A stretch of 64,000 nucleotides of DNA from Chryseobacterium pennae (GCF_003385515.1 NZ_QNVT01000006.1:124001-188000); one strand, 5' to 3'. Counted from the stretch's first letter, positions 33,511 to 42,915 are shown. The notes: generated by a model not told the origin, from the sequence alone. Program-made: numbers and translations.

Positions 33511-34812
33511 TTAAAATTTTTTGAGAAAATCCTGCAGGTAAGAATGGATAATGATATGCTTATTGCTGGTTTTCATAATGGTTATTGCTTCCTCTAAGGG
33601 TAAAGATAAAATATTTTTGATTACCAGAATCCCGATTACAGAACTTCTGGTAAATCCCATTGTACAATGGATGAGTATTTTCCCATCTTCAGGAAGATGT
33701 CTGTGGGTTCTGCTGATTTCTGTGATGAGAGATTGTGTTCTTTCAAGATCAAATGTTCCTATATCTAAAATAGGACGGAAAAAATAATTAGCCTGCTCTT
33801 TTAGCAATAAGTTTTCCTCAATTTCAGGAGAAAGATCATACACAAAAGTATTTTTATCTGCCTTAAAATATTTTAAAGTTTCCTGATCCGGTTTTGATGA
33901 AATATAAATACGGGAAACAGGTTCAACAGGTGTTTTATTTTTTCGGAGTAGTCTCCAGAATATCCGGTACATTAAAAGATATGGAAAATAAAAGATCTTT
34001 TTGATCCAGGAAATGTTTCCGTTTCTATCTTTTAAGAAATAGGTATTGTCTTTTTGATAATGATAACCGATGCAAAAATTCATCAGAGCCGGCCATAGCA
34101 GGATTAGTCCTGGTTGTCCTGAAAACTGATTCAATAATAATGCAGCCAGAATAAACATCCAGGCCGATAAAAAATAAAAATTCGCGACATAAAAATTCCT
34201 GTATTGGAAATCTTTTTTTCGGTAAGGAAAGATGATAAAACTGATATGAGAAAGTATAGCACCCGTTATGATGTCAATACCATGATGCTGATAGGTAGTT
34301 AACGTTGAAAACCCTAATAAAATAAGCAAGAGTAGAAGAAAAGTCCTTCCTTTTTGTAATGTTCTGAAAACAGACCAGAAGATCAATGCATAAGAAATAT
34401 GTAATGAAGGAGCCTGATTAAAAGGTGAATCAAATGTTTTTAAAAACTGAAAAGAATATCTCAAAATGAAATTTTCAATATCAGGTTTTTGTAAAGAAAA
34501 CTTTAAAGGAAACAACAGAAAAGAGATCCCTGCAATAATTGTCACAAAGAGCATTCTTTGGGTCAAAACCTTAAGCTGTTCTTTATTAGTACAAAGGAAA
34601 AATACCAGATAGAAAAATAATCCACTGGTCATATACGGAATAATCGTCCATGGAATAAACGGAATATATTTTTCAAAGTCAAAAACAAACGATGGAACCT
34701 CCGGTAATGCTGAAATATGCCACGCCGTATAATTGTAAACCACAGTGAATACAACGGAACAAAGTAGCAGAGCATACAACTTCTGCTGTATTTTCAATCG
34801 TTTTTCATCCAT
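33511..34812 (-). CDS. PAP2/dual-specificity phosphatase fusion (YnbD-like)
   Basis: A 433-residue membrane protein starting MDEKRLKIQQKLYALLLCS; the longer reading adds an unlikely N-terminus overlapping the SDR gene. Several transmembrane helices carry a PAP2-type phosphatase: QAPSLHISYAL and the TYQHHGIDIITGAI motif with its His, residues about 160-205. The C-terminal 120 residues are a dual-specificity/tyrosine-type phosphatase with the active loop ILIHCTMGFTRSSV (HCxxGxxRS). The fusion is that of E. coli YnbD. It lies 3 bp from the YnbC-like gene. The substrate is probably a lipid phosphate. Confidence 0.82.
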   Translation of the reverse strand: MDEKRLKIQQKLYALLLCSVVFTVVYNYTAWHISALPEVPSFVFDFEKYIPFIPWTIIPYMTSGLFFYLVFFLCTNKEQLKVLTQRMLFVTIIAGISFLLFPLKFSLQKPDIENFILRYSFQFLKTFDSPFNQAPSLHISYALIFWSVFRTLQKGRTFLLLLLILLGFSTLTTYQHHGIDIITGAILSHISFIIFPYRKKDFQYRNFYVANFYFLSAWMFILAALLLNQFSGQPGLILLWPALMNFCIGYHYQKDNTYFLKDRNGNISWIKKIFYFPYLLMYRIFWRLLRKNKTPVEPVSRIYISSKPDQETLKYFKADKNTFVYDLSPEIEENLLLKEQANYFFRPILDIGTFDLERTQSLITEISRTHRHLPEDGKILIHCTMGFTRSSVIGILVIKNILSLPLEEAITIMKTSNKHIIIHSYLQDFLKKF

Positions 34813-35549
34813 TTTGCTTTTCTGAACATAATGATATTTAGTAATGAAGAAGGAAGCAGGGATAAAGATTTCATCATCCACTTCATTTTTGCTGGAAAAA
34901 TAATTAATTTTTCTTTGTCTTCAATGGCTTTGGTAATAATAGAAACTGCTGTTTCCAAATTGGTGAGAAATGGTTTTTTGCTTAAATCATTTTGATTCAG
35001 CTTACGTAACTTTTCAGTATCCACATAGCCAGGTGCAATAGTGGTTACAGAAATTCCAAAAGGTTTCAGGGCACGGCGGTAAGCATCGGCAATCTGAATG
35101 ACAGATCTTTTACTCTTAGTATATAAACTGGAATTTTCATAATTCATAATTCCGGAAACTGAGGCAATGACAGCAATATTTCCGCTTTTCTGCTTTTTCA
35201 TAGCTTTTCTTGCAGCTTCAAAACAGTTCACCGTTCCTAAAATGTTAGTCTGCAGCATTTCCTCCGCTTCTTCATAGGAGATTTTTCCTGCCACATCTTC
35301 TGCATAGCTTCCGGCACAATTAATAAAGATATCAAGTTGATCTTTATCCACAAGGAAAGACTTTAATGTGGATAAAACAGAACTCATTTCGCAAACGTCT
35401 GTCTGGAAAACCTGCAAGGTTTCGAAATGGCTATCGGTAATTTTTGCAGGATCTCTTCCACAAACTCCTACACAATATCCTTTTGAAAGATAATGCCGGG
35501 CCAGAGAATAGCCAATACCAGAAGTTCCGCCTGCAATAAAAACATTCAT
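34794..35549 (-). CDS. Short-chain dehydrogenase/reductase
   Basis: A 251-residue SDR. The N-terminal nucleotide site is GGTSGIGYSLA, with the following CGRDP segment pointing to NADP. Asn in NILGTVNCFEA and the catalytic triad Ser in VIASVSG, then Tyr-x-x-x-Lys in YTKSKRSV, are all present. It acts on an unknown hydroxy or keto group, likely of a lipid, since it is transcribed with a ynb-like cluster and overlaps the phosphatase gene by about 19 bp. It is not part of E. coli ynbABCD and is an addition here. Confidence 0.88.
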   Translation of the reverse strand: MNVFIAGGTSGIGYSLARHYLSKGYCVGVCGRDPAKITDSHFETLQVFQTDVCEMSSVLSTLKSFLVDKDQLDIFINCAGSYAEDVAGKISYEEAEEMLQTNILGTVNCFEAARKAMKKQKSGNIAVIASVSGIMNYENSSLYTKSKRSVIQIADAYRRALKPFGISVTTIAPGYVDTEKLRKLNQNDLSKKPFLTNLETAVSIITKAIEDKEKLIIFPAKMKWMMKSLSLLPSSLLNIIMFRKAKWMKND

Positions 35550-36010
35550 GAGTATGTTGTGATTTTCAATTGTATGTAAAAATAAATTTTAAAAATGAAA
35601 AATAAGGATGTTTTGCTACGGATACATAATAATTTTATTTTCCCACTGCTGTTGCAGATTTATACGGATGACTCGTTTTGAAGTGGATGTCTTGATCTCG
35701 GAAAAAATCAGAAAATTTTTGATTCATATTTTGATATTGTGGATAACTTTTTTATATTATAAATTAGACTTATTTATGAAAAATCGTTTAATAGATGTAA
35801 TTTATAACTTGTTGAATTTTTGATGAATATGGAGATATGTTTTCTGCAATTCCATATTGTGGATAACTTTTTTAACCGCAGACTGTACAGATTTATGCAG
35901 GTGCTTGTGGATAATAAATCAGAAATTTTCAACACTTTTATGTGTTTTTTATACGAAGACTTGTTACGTGAAAATAATATGGGAGGTTAAAACTTTTGTG
36001 GTTAAAAAAA
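35550..36010. other. AT-rich gap with DnaA boxes, candidate oriC
   Basis: A 460-bp non-coding gap. TGTGGATAA, the reverse complement of the consensus DnaA box TTATCCACA, occurs perfectly at 35738-35746, 35858-35866 and 35906-35914, all in one orientation. Two copies sit in the repeated context ATATTGTGGATAACTTTTTT. A fourth perfect box (opposite orientation) is in the adjacent SDR gene at 35344-35352. Between the first two boxes is a very AT-rich stretch suited to unwinding. Gene orientation diverges around this region. No coding frame is credible in it. Confidence 0.5.
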
Positions 36011-37054
36011 TTATAATTTAGTCTTTATTCCTTTCACGGTTTGATCAAAACCATACTGCCACTGCATTTCCATATCCTGTACAAATTGCTGATAAGTTTT
36101 CGGCAATGAAAAATCAATCTCCAATTTTTTCCAGTTAATGCTTTTTTCCGGATAATGACCTTTTAAAACTTCTTTTATGCTGGTAGTGTCAATCTGATAA
36201 TCAACTTTAATCTGATTGGTTTCCAATAATCTTTCATTAGCATTGAAACCAAAAACCGAACGGATTAGTGCCTCTTCAATTGAGGTGTAAGGCTGCTTTT
36301 TTTCAGTAATGATTTCCTGGGAAAGATGTTTTGCCAGTTCAACGGGAATAAGATCAATAACTCCGCCCATAAAATAACTCTGTTTGAGAAGTACAGGACT
36401 CACATAAAACATATCAGAGATAGAAGCTCTTGTACTTTCAAGTAGCGAAGCGTCTGTTATAAGTTTAGAATCTTTTTCAACGGCGCTGTTTTTAAAACTG
36501 TTGAAAGTAACGGAAATATGCTCCGCGTTTATTTTTTTCGCTGTTTCAGAATCAGTGAAGATTACTTTTCTGAACAATTTTTTTTCATTTCTTGTCTGTT
36601 GGGACTCCTGTGGACTAAAAAGAAGTTCAGATCCAATAATAAGGGTTGGAATTTCTTTTGAAAACCTAGTACCTTTTAGTGAGGGAAAACATTCAGAAAG
36701 ATCTTGAGGCATTTTCACAATATACCGATTGAAAACATCTTCAATGAATGGCGCTTTTCTTTTATCAAAGCATTTTATTAATGAAAAAACACCTATCTCA
36801 GAGAGTTTTTTATGTTTGGTCAATGCTGTTTTTGATACAAACTGATAGTATTCTTCTGATTTCATATATTCCTTTCGGGAAAAATGATCGGGAAAAGCGT
36901 TGATAACAGTTGCTGCAAAAGATCCGCCGCAGGTTGCAATGAGAATATCCGGTTTCATCCCAAGTTCATCCAGGGCTGCAAAAATACCGAGGTAAATCAT
37001 TAGCCTTGTTCCGCCTCCTGAGAAAATGACTGATCTTTTAAATTTTTCATCCAT
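36011..37054 (-). CDS. Patatin-like phospholipase family protein, altered active site
   Basis: A 347-residue protein with the patatin opening VIFSGGGTRLMIYLGIFAAL (oxyanion glycines 13-15) and a nucleophile loop at TCGGSFAATV. The Ser45 context is GxSxA instead of GxSxG. Later, YFMGGVIDLIP aligns with the DGG/DGA motif of patatins that supplies the catalytic Asp, but M229 replaces the Asp. Both changes suggest altered or lost lipase activity, or a different dyad. It lies 4 bp from the CdsA-like gene in the ynb-like cluster, so lipid binding or acyl transfer is plausible. Confidence 0.7.
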   Translation of the reverse strand: MDEKFKRSVIFSGGGTRLMIYLGIFAALDELGMKPDILIATCGGSFAATVINAFPDHFSRKEYMKSEEYYQFVSKTALTKHKKLSEIGVFSLIKCFDKRKAPFIEDVFNRYIVKMPQDLSECFPSLKGTRFSKEIPTLIIGSELLFSPQESQQTRNEKKLFRKVIFTDSETAKKINAEHISVTFNSFKNSAVEKDSKLITDASLLESTRASISDMFYVSPVLLKQSYFMGGVIDLIPVELAKHLSQEIITEKKQPYTSIEEALIRSVFGFNANERLLETNQIKVDYQIDTTSIKEVLKGHYPEKSINWKKLEIDFSLPKTYQQFVQDMEMQWQYGFDQTVKGIKTKL

Positions 37055-37058
37055 GATT

Positions 37059-37859
37059 TTAATTCTTTATCAAAAATGAAAGGATCCAGAAGAATAAGGG
37101 AGCATTAAAAATAAGACTGTCCATTCTGTCCAAAAGGCCTCCATGGCCGGGTAGGAGTGTGCCTGTATCTTTTACTTCTGTTTTTCTTTTTAAATAAGAC
37201 ATGAAAATATCTCCGCAAAACCCTGAAATTCCCAAGGCTATTCCAATAATACTATTGGTGAAGATACCGGTTTTCAGTAAAAAGAATCCTAAAATATTAC
37301 TTAGGATCACCGTAAGGAAAATGCCTCCTATAAGTCCTTCTCGCGTTTTATTCGGACTGATTTTGGGTACGATTTTATGTTTGCCAAAGAATTTTCCCAT
37401 CAGATACTGAAAAACATCATTGAGCTCTGTTACCACAACAAGGAAAATAATGGAACTAAGCCCATTGGAACTGCATCTTATCCATAACAGATGTGGAAAA
37501 GCAAAAAGGCAGACCAGCAGAGCAATAAGAATCCCATACAATTGTTGTACAGAATCTCTTACAATTAAAAAATAAAGAAAGACAGTAGCTCCTAAGATAA
37601 AACTGTACAAAAAGTAATATTCAATATTAAAAAAGTATAACAGTAAAAACTGGGCAATTCCGATGAATATAGCAGGATTTACAGGATTTATAACTTTAAG
37701 CATTCTTGAAAATTCAAAAAAAGCCTGAAAGCTTATCCATGAAATAAAAATGGTCATGGCAAGAGGATGTGAAATTCCGAGGGCAAAAACTATAATGATA
37801 TAAATCCAGGTCTTTACTCTTAAGGGAACGTCTGCGAATTTATTTTGTTCAGACTTCAT
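37059..37859 (-). CDS. Phosphatidate cytidylyltransferase-like protein (YnbB-like)
   Basis: A 266-residue integral membrane protein with about eight hydrophobic segments. The CdsA-family motif lies near the C-terminal third: VTELNDVFQYLMGKFFGKHK, then ISPNKTREGLIGGIF, and SYLKRKTEVKDTGTLLPGHG with GGLLDRMDSL, which bind metal and CTP. E. coli YnbB is the closest type by cluster content. It would make a CDP-activated lipid for the neighbouring phosphotransferase. It overlaps that gene by 11 bp. Confidence 0.82.
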   Translation of the reverse strand: MKSEQNKFADVPLRVKTWIYIIIVFALGISHPLAMTIFISWISFQAFFEFSRMLKVINPVNPAIFIGIAQFLLLYFFNIEYYFLYSFILGATVFLYFLIVRDSVQQLYGILIALLVCLFAFPHLLWIRCSSNGLSSIIFLVVVTELNDVFQYLMGKFFGKHKIVPKISPNKTREGLIGGIFLTVILSNILGFFLLKTGIFTNSIIGIALGISGFCGDIFMSYLKRKTEVKDTGTLLPGHGGLLDRMDSLIFNAPLFFWILSFLIKN

Positions 37860-38451
37860 TCAGTGATTTCTTAAGTCGGGTATAGGTGCTGATCAGTAGC
37901 AGAATGATGATGATTCCTATAATATAATTTGAAACCGCTGTGATGCTGACCCCAAAAAACACGAGTAAACCATATAATCCTAAGATAAGTGCACGATCAC
38001 TTTTCCCCATAGGGCCATCATAACGGCGCTCTTTTCCTACAATTTTTCCTATCAGTCCTGCAAATTCATTAATCACACTTAAGGCAATGAAAATAACAAT
38101 CAGGTATATACTTTCGGGCTGAAATTTTAACAAAGGAAAAAATATAATCACATCAGACACAATATCACCTACCTCATTTAAAACCTCTCCCAGTTTGCTG
38201 GTTTGGTTGAATCTCCTGGCCATCATTCCGTCTAAAGCATTTAAAGCCATTCTTAAAAGCAATCCGATCGGAAGACTCAGAAAAAGCCATTTTGATGAAT
38301 CTGCATTCCAAAATAGTACCCCAATTATAGCGGATAACAGAATCGAGCTGATTGTAATCTGATTGGCTGTAATTTTATTCTTATTTAAAAATAATAAAAC
38401 AGGAGTAAGCAGCTGCTGGAATTTTGGTTTGAGTTTATATACCGAAATCAT
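37849..38451 (-). CDS. CDP-alcohol phosphatidyltransferase (YnbA-like)
   Basis: A 200-residue integral membrane enzyme. The CDP-alcohol phosphotransferase motif D-G-x2-A-R-x8-G-x3-D-x3-D is visible as NALDGMMARRFNQTSKLGEV then LNEVGDIVSD (about residues 75-104). It transfers an alcohol onto a CDP-lipid. It is the first gene of the leftward ynb-like cluster. Head group and lipid are unknown. Confidence 0.88.
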   Translation of the reverse strand: MISVYKLKPKFQQLLTPVLLFLNKNKITANQITISSILLSAIIGVLFWNADSSKWLFLSLPIGLLLRMALNALDGMMARRFNQTSKLGEVLNEVGDIVSDVIIFFPLLKFQPESIYLIVIFIALSVINEFAGLIGKIVGKERRYDGPMGKSDRALILGLYGLLVFFGVSITAVSNYIIGIIIILLLISTYTRLKKSLNEV

Positions 38452-38558
38452 GGTGATTATTACTTTGTATCATTTGTCTTTATCAAATATAGAGAAAAAT
38501 TTTAATCAGGATTTATAATTGTTTGAAGGGTGTTTTCTCATTTTAAAAATCTAAAAAA

Positions 38559-38589
38559 TTGCTTTGTATCTCTTTTTCCCATAACTTTG
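38559..38589 (+). promoter_or_regulatory. Promoter of pyrG
   Basis: TTG at 38559-38561, 20 bp, then TAACTTTG at 38582-38589 match the Bacteroidota TTG-N20-TAnnTTTG promoter. The predicted start of transcription lies just before the ATG at 38605, which excludes the longer upstream frame. Confidence 0.65.
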
Positions 38590-38604
38590 CACAAACCTAA
38601 TCTA

Positions 38605-40215
38605 ATGAGTAAAAAGAATACAAAGTACATCTTTGTGACAGGAGGTGTAACTTCATCTTTGGGAAAAGGAATCGTGTCTGCTTCTCTGGGACTATTGCTA
38701 AAATCACGCGGTTTTAACGTAACGATCCAAAAACTTGATCCTTATATCAATATTGACCCGGGAACTTTGAATCCTTATGAACACGGAGAGTGTTATGTGA
38801 CTGAAGATGGTGCGGAGACGGATCTGGATTTAGGTCACTACGAGCGTTACCTTGATGCTCCTACATCCCAAAACAACAACGTTACTACAGGAAAAATCTA
38901 CCAGACTGTAATTGAAAAAGAAAGAAAAGGAGACTTCCTTGGAAAAACAGTTCAGGTAATTCCTCATATTACTAACGAAATTAAGCGTAGAATTAAAATC
39001 CTTTCTAAACAGAACTACGATATCATCATTACCGAAATCGGAGGAACTGTAGGGGATATTGAATCTTTACCATACATTGAAACTGTTCGTCAGCTGAAGT
39101 GGGAACTGGGAGAGAAAAATTCTATGGTGATCCACCTTACACTATTGCCTTACCTGGCTTCAAGTGGAGAATTAAAGACAAAACCATCTCAGCACTCCGT
39201 TCGTCAGTTGATGGAAAGCGGAATTATGGCTGATGTATTGGTTTGCAGAACAGAACATAAAATTCCAAAAGATCAGAGAGCAAAACTGGCTCAGTTCTGT
39301 AACGTTCCATTGGAAAACGTTATTGAATGTAAGGATATGGAAACTATTTATGAGGTTCCAATGTATCTTCAGAAACAAGATTTCGATGACGTAGTCTTGA
39401 AAGAACTGGATCTGAAAAGTGATAAAGATGCTGATCTTAAAGACTGGAAAACTTTTGTGAAAAAATTCCAGAACCCTAAGAGAACTGTTGAAATTGCATT
39501 GGTTGGAAAATATGTTTCCCTTCAGGATTCTTATATTTCTATTGCTGAAGCATTCAAACATGCAGGAGCTGACCTTGAAACTGAAGTAAAAGTAAGATGG
39601 GTATACAGTGGAGATATTACAGAAGAGAATATCAAAGAAACACTTAAAGGTGTTAATGGTATCCTTGTTGCTCCAGGTTTTGGAGACAGAGGGATTGAAG
39701 GAAAAGTTCTTACTGCAAAATATGCAAGAGAAAATAAAATTCCAATGTTGGGAATCTGTTTAGGAATGCAGATTATGACGGTTGAATTTGCAAGAAATGT
39801 TTTAGGACATACAAAAGCAAACTCTGTGGAATTTGATACGGCAACTCCGGATCCTGTAATTTCATTAATGGAGGAACAGAAAAATGTGATTGATAAAGGA
39901 GGGACGATGCGTCTTGGAGCGTGGAAATGTGCTTTGAAAAACGGATCTAAGCTATACGAAATCTATGGAAGTAAAAATATTTCTGAAAGACACCGTCACC
40001 GTTATGAATTCAACAGTGATTATCTTCAGGAATTTGAAAAGAACGGTTTCTTAGCTACAGGAACAAACCCGGAAACAGGATTGGTTGAAGCATTAGAATT
40101 ACCAGGGCATCCATTCTATGTAGGTGTACAATATCACCCGGAATACAAGAGTACGGTAGCTACACCGCATCCTTTATTCAGAGCTTTTATTAAAGCTTGT
40201 GAAACTTCTAAGTAA
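38605..40215 (+). CDS. pyrG: CTP synthase
   Basis: A 536-residue CTP synthase. It starts MSKKNTKYIFVTGGVTSSLG, with the synthetase P-loop-like GVTSSLGKG and the UTP/ATP site DPYINIDPGTLNPYEHGE. The C-terminal glutaminase has GICLGMQIMTVEFARNVLG with the nucleophile Cys, and the HPEYKS ending with His and Glu. It makes CTP from UTP, ATP and glutamine. The promoter at 38559 supports this start. It is the first of two housekeeping genes running rightward from the candidate origin. Confidence 0.97.
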   Translation: MSKKNTKYIFVTGGVTSSLGKGIVSASLGLLLKSRGFNVTIQKLDPYINIDPGTLNPYEHGECYVTEDGAETDLDLGHYERYLDAPTSQNNNVTTGKIYQTVIEKERKGDFLGKTVQVIPHITNEIKRRIKILSKQNYDIIITEIGGTVGDIESLPYIETVRQLKWELGEKNSMVIHLTLLPYLASSGELKTKPSQHSVRQLMESGIMADVLVCRTEHKIPKDQRAKLAQFCNVPLENVIECKDMETIYEVPMYLQKQDFDDVVLKELDLKSDKDADLKDWKTFVKKFQNPKRTVEIALVGKYVSLQDSYISIAEAFKHAGADLETEVKVRWVYSGDITEENIKETLKGVNGILVAPGFGDRGIEGKVLTAKYARENKIPMLGICLGMQIMTVEFARNVLGHTKANSVEFDTATPDPVISLMEEQKNVIDKGGTMRLGAWKCALKNGSKLYEIYGSKNISERHRHRYEFNSDYLQEFEKNGFLATGTNPETGLVEALELPGHPFYVGVQYHPEYKSTVATPHPLFRAFIKACETSK

Positions 40216-40294
40216 GATATTTTAGTGTGGGAAGAACATAATATTCAACCCAACATCAACAAATAAGGTAATTTTTTACTATAAACGTCTATCG

Positions 40295-40330
40295 ATAAAC
40301 TCAGGTTGATTTTTCTCAGCCTGAGTTTAT
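40295..40330 (+). terminator. Hairpin after pyrG
   Basis: ATAAACTCAGG at 40295-40305 pairs perfectly with CCTGAGTTTAT at 40320-40330 around a 14-nt loop, about 80 bp past the pyrG stop. The T-run after the stem is weak, so it may be a structure other than a simple terminator. Confidence 0.5.
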
Positions 40331-40444
40331 TATATACTAATGTATTATAGTATAGAGTTTTGATAAAAAAACAGTATTTTTGTCAGCTCAAATAACGTAC
40401 TGGTGTACGTACATTTTAAGTTTAAAATTTTAATCTAAAATAAA

Positions 40445-42238
40445 ATGCAACAAAACAACGGAATCGATAAGAAGCAGATGATTAGTTTCGCGGTTTTATG
40501 CCTGGTTCTCTTCGGTGCAATGTTCTATTTCCAGAACAAGCAGATGAAAGAAGAAGAGTTAAAAGCTCAGCAGCAGAAAACGGAACAGGTGAAAAATGCC
40601 GTAAAACAAACTCAGGCCACCAATATCAATCCAAATGTAACTCCTAATGCGATTCAGACAGCTAATTTGTCTAACAAAGAATTGAATGTCGAATTCTCAA
40701 GCTTAGGGGGACAGGTTTCTAAAGTTCAGCTTTCAGAATACAAAGCATACAATAATAAAACGGATCAGGCTGACCTTCCGCTTTATCTTATCAATAAAAA
40801 TAATTCAAACTACGGATTCCAGTTTAAAGATAAAACAGGGAAGGTAATCAATACTAAAGATTTAGTTTTCTCACCTACTGTTAACGGAAATGCTGTAACG
40901 ATGACCGCTAACTATAATGGAGCTGTTATTCAGTTTATTTATACATTACTTCCAAAATATACACTTGATTTTAAAGTAAGAACTCAAGGTCTTGCAGCAG
41001 TTACTTCTGATAACAAAGCAGATTTTATCTGGGATTATAGTGTAAGAAACCTTGAAAAGGGTAGAGCTCAGGAACAATCTCACTCAGAATTCTCTTATGC
41101 TTTCAATAATTATAAAGATTATGATTATGATGGAAGAACCACAATGGAGGAGGAAAAAGAAACTCTTAACTGGATTGGAGTAAAACAGCAGTTCTTTACT
41201 TCTGTTATCGAAGCTAAGAATGGATTTACTCAAAGTAAGGGGAATCAGGAAAATGTAGAAGAAGGAGAATATCTGAAGAAATTAAACTATGAAGGTTTTG
41301 TTCAGATGACCGGAAGTGAGCTGAATCAGGATTTTACATGGTATTTTATGCCATTGGATTTACCATTATTAAAATCTTACGATAAAAACTTTGATGAAAT
41401 TCTTCCGTTAGGTTGGTCTTTCATTGGAGCAATGAACCGTTATTTCTTCATGTGGTTATATGCAATTATTGCTGGATGGGGATTATCAGCTGGTTGGGTA
41501 ATTTTCGCAATGACAATTATCGTAAAATTGATTTTATCTCCAATTATGTACAAGCAGCATAAGCTGAGTGCTATGATGAAGGTGATTCGTCCGGAAATTG
41601 ATGAAGCAAATGCTAAGTTCAAGGATGCGGATCCAATGAAGAAGCAGCAGGCTACGATGGAGATCTACAGAAAAGCTGGAGTAAATCAGATGGCAGGATG
41701 TTTACCGGCGTTGGTACAGATCCCTATCTTCTATGCATTATTCCGTTTCTTCCCGAACTTTATTGATTTAAGAGGTCAAGGATTCTGGTTTGCAAAAGAC
41801 TTAACGGCTTATGATGATTTGATTAAATTACCATTTAAAGTTCCATTCCTTGGAGATCACTTAAGTATCTTCGCATTGGCTTGTACGATAGTTATCTTAA
41901 TCTATACTGTAATGACCTCAGGAAACATGCAGCAGCCACAGCAGGAAGGAATGCCAAACATGAAAGTGTTAATGTATATCTTCCCGATTACATTCTTATT
42001 CTTCCTGAACACTTCAGCATCAGGTCTTTCATGGTATTACTTTGTATCGAATGCAATTAACATCCTAATCATTCTTGTTATTAAATATGTAATTCTGGAT
42101 GAGAAGAAAATTCATGCTCAGATTCAGGCTAATAAAGAAAAGCCGAAAACGGAAGGTAAATTCCAGAAGAAGATGAGAGAAATGATGGAGCAAGCTCAAC
42201 AGCAACAGCAAACTCAAGAAAAAAACAAAAAGAAATAA
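40445..42238 (+). CDS. yidC: Membrane protein insertase YidC
   Basis: A 597-residue inner-membrane insertase. One N-terminal helix (MISFAVLCLVLFGAMFYF) is followed by a large periplasmic beta domain (about 60-350). The Oxa1-type core of five helices then runs from WGLSAGWVIFAMTIIVKLIL to NAINILIILVIKYVIL, with the conserved KLSPIMYKQ-like loop (SPIMYKQHKLSAMMK). The C-terminal tail is highly charged and glutamine-rich. It inserts and folds membrane proteins with or without SecYEG. It is downstream of pyrG and ends at a strong terminator. Confidence 0.95.
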   Translation: MQQNNGIDKKQMISFAVLCLVLFGAMFYFQNKQMKEEELKAQQQKTEQVKNAVKQTQATNINPNVTPNAIQTANLSNKELNVEFSSLGGQVSKVQLSEYKAYNNKTDQADLPLYLINKNNSNYGFQFKDKTGKVINTKDLVFSPTVNGNAVTMTANYNGAVIQFIYTLLPKYTLDFKVRTQGLAAVTSDNKADFIWDYSVRNLEKGRAQEQSHSEFSYAFNNYKDYDYDGRTTMEEEKETLNWIGVKQQFFTSVIEAKNGFTQSKGNQENVEEGEYLKKLNYEGFVQMTGSELNQDFTWYFMPLDLPLLKSYDKNFDEILPLGWSFIGAMNRYFFMWLYAIIAGWGLSAGWVIFAMTIIVKLILSPIMYKQHKLSAMMKVIRPEIDEANAKFKDADPMKKQQATMEIYRKAGVNQMAGCLPALVQIPIFYALFRFFPNFIDLRGQGFWFAKDLTAYDDLIKLPFKVPFLGDHLSIFALACTIVILIYTVMTSGNMQQPQQEGMPNMKVLMYIFPITFLFFLNTSASGLSWYYFVSNAINILIILVIKYVILDEKKIHAQIQANKEKPKTEGKFQKKMREMMEQAQQQQQTQEKNKKK

Positions 42239-42260
42239 TCGATAATCTATCATAATAAAA

Positions 42261-42288
42261 AAGAGAAGCAAATTGCTTCTCTTTTTTG
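42261..42288. terminator. Bidirectional terminator between yidC and rnhB
   Basis: AAGAGAAGC (42261-42269) pairs perfectly with GCTTCTCTT (42275-42283) around AAATT, flanked by A and T runs. The genes are convergent. Confidence 0.85.
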
Positions 42289-42313
42289 TTTTATATAAAG
42301 TTTAATTTTTTAA

Positions 42314-42898
42314 TTAGTCATACTTTAATCTGAAAGACTGTCTGTGATGTTTTGTTGGCCCATGCTTAATTAATGCTTCCTGATGTCTTTTTGTAGCATA
42401 TCCGAAATTGGTATTCCAGCCATATTCGGGATGTTCCTCGTGAAGATCAATCATTAATCTGTCTCTGTAGTTTTTAGCAAGGATGGAGGCTGCAGCAATG
42501 GCTAAAACTTTGGAATCACCTTTTATGATGCATTGATGGGGAATATAATTATAAGGATGGAATTTATTGCCATCTACCAAAATAAGTTCCGGTGTTATAG
42601 CCAGTTTGTCTAGTGCGCAATGCATTGCGTGGATGCTGGCATTGAGGATGTTATGTTCATCAATGAATGCTGGTGGAAGTTCCGCTATGGCATAGCTCTT
42701 TACATTATCTCTGATATAGCTGTCCAGATTCATTCTGGTTTTAAATGTTAGTTGCTTGGAATCGTTAATGAGACTTTGTTCAAAATTATCATCCAAAATA
42801 ACAGCTGCGGCGACTACCGGCCCGCTTAAACACCCTCTTCCTACTTCATCACATCCTGCTTCAATGTAAATGTTTGACCAGCTTTTTATTAAGTCCAT
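42314..42898 (-). CDS. rnhB: Ribonuclease HII
   Basis: A 194-residue RNase HII starting MDLIKSWSNIYIEAGCDEVG. The catalytic Asp-Glu pair is in GCDEVGRGCLSGP (D17, E18). Further acidic residues come in ILVDGNKFHPYN and in the SIHAMHCALDKL region. The enzyme cuts RNA in RNA-DNA hybrids, including single ribonucleotides. The ATG at 42898 fits the family start; the longer frame adds a basic poly-K stretch translated from an A-rich promoter. Confidence 0.93.
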   Translation of the reverse strand: MDLIKSWSNIYIEAGCDEVGRGCLSGPVVAAAVILDDNFEQSLINDSKQLTFKTRMNLDSYIRDNVKSYAIAELPPAFIDEHNILNASIHAMHCALDKLAITPELILVDGNKFHPYNYIPHQCIIKGDSKVLAIAAASILAKNYRDRLMIDLHEEHPEYGWNTNFGYATKRHQEALIKHGPTKHHRQSFRLKYD

Positions 42899-42915
42899 AT
42901 TTTTTTCTACTGGTA

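Noticed and set aside
35738..35914. Only a repeat of a 20-mer without function
   Set aside because: The repeated core is exactly the DnaA box and a third copy lacks the flank, so a DnaA-related explanation is preferred, still unproven.
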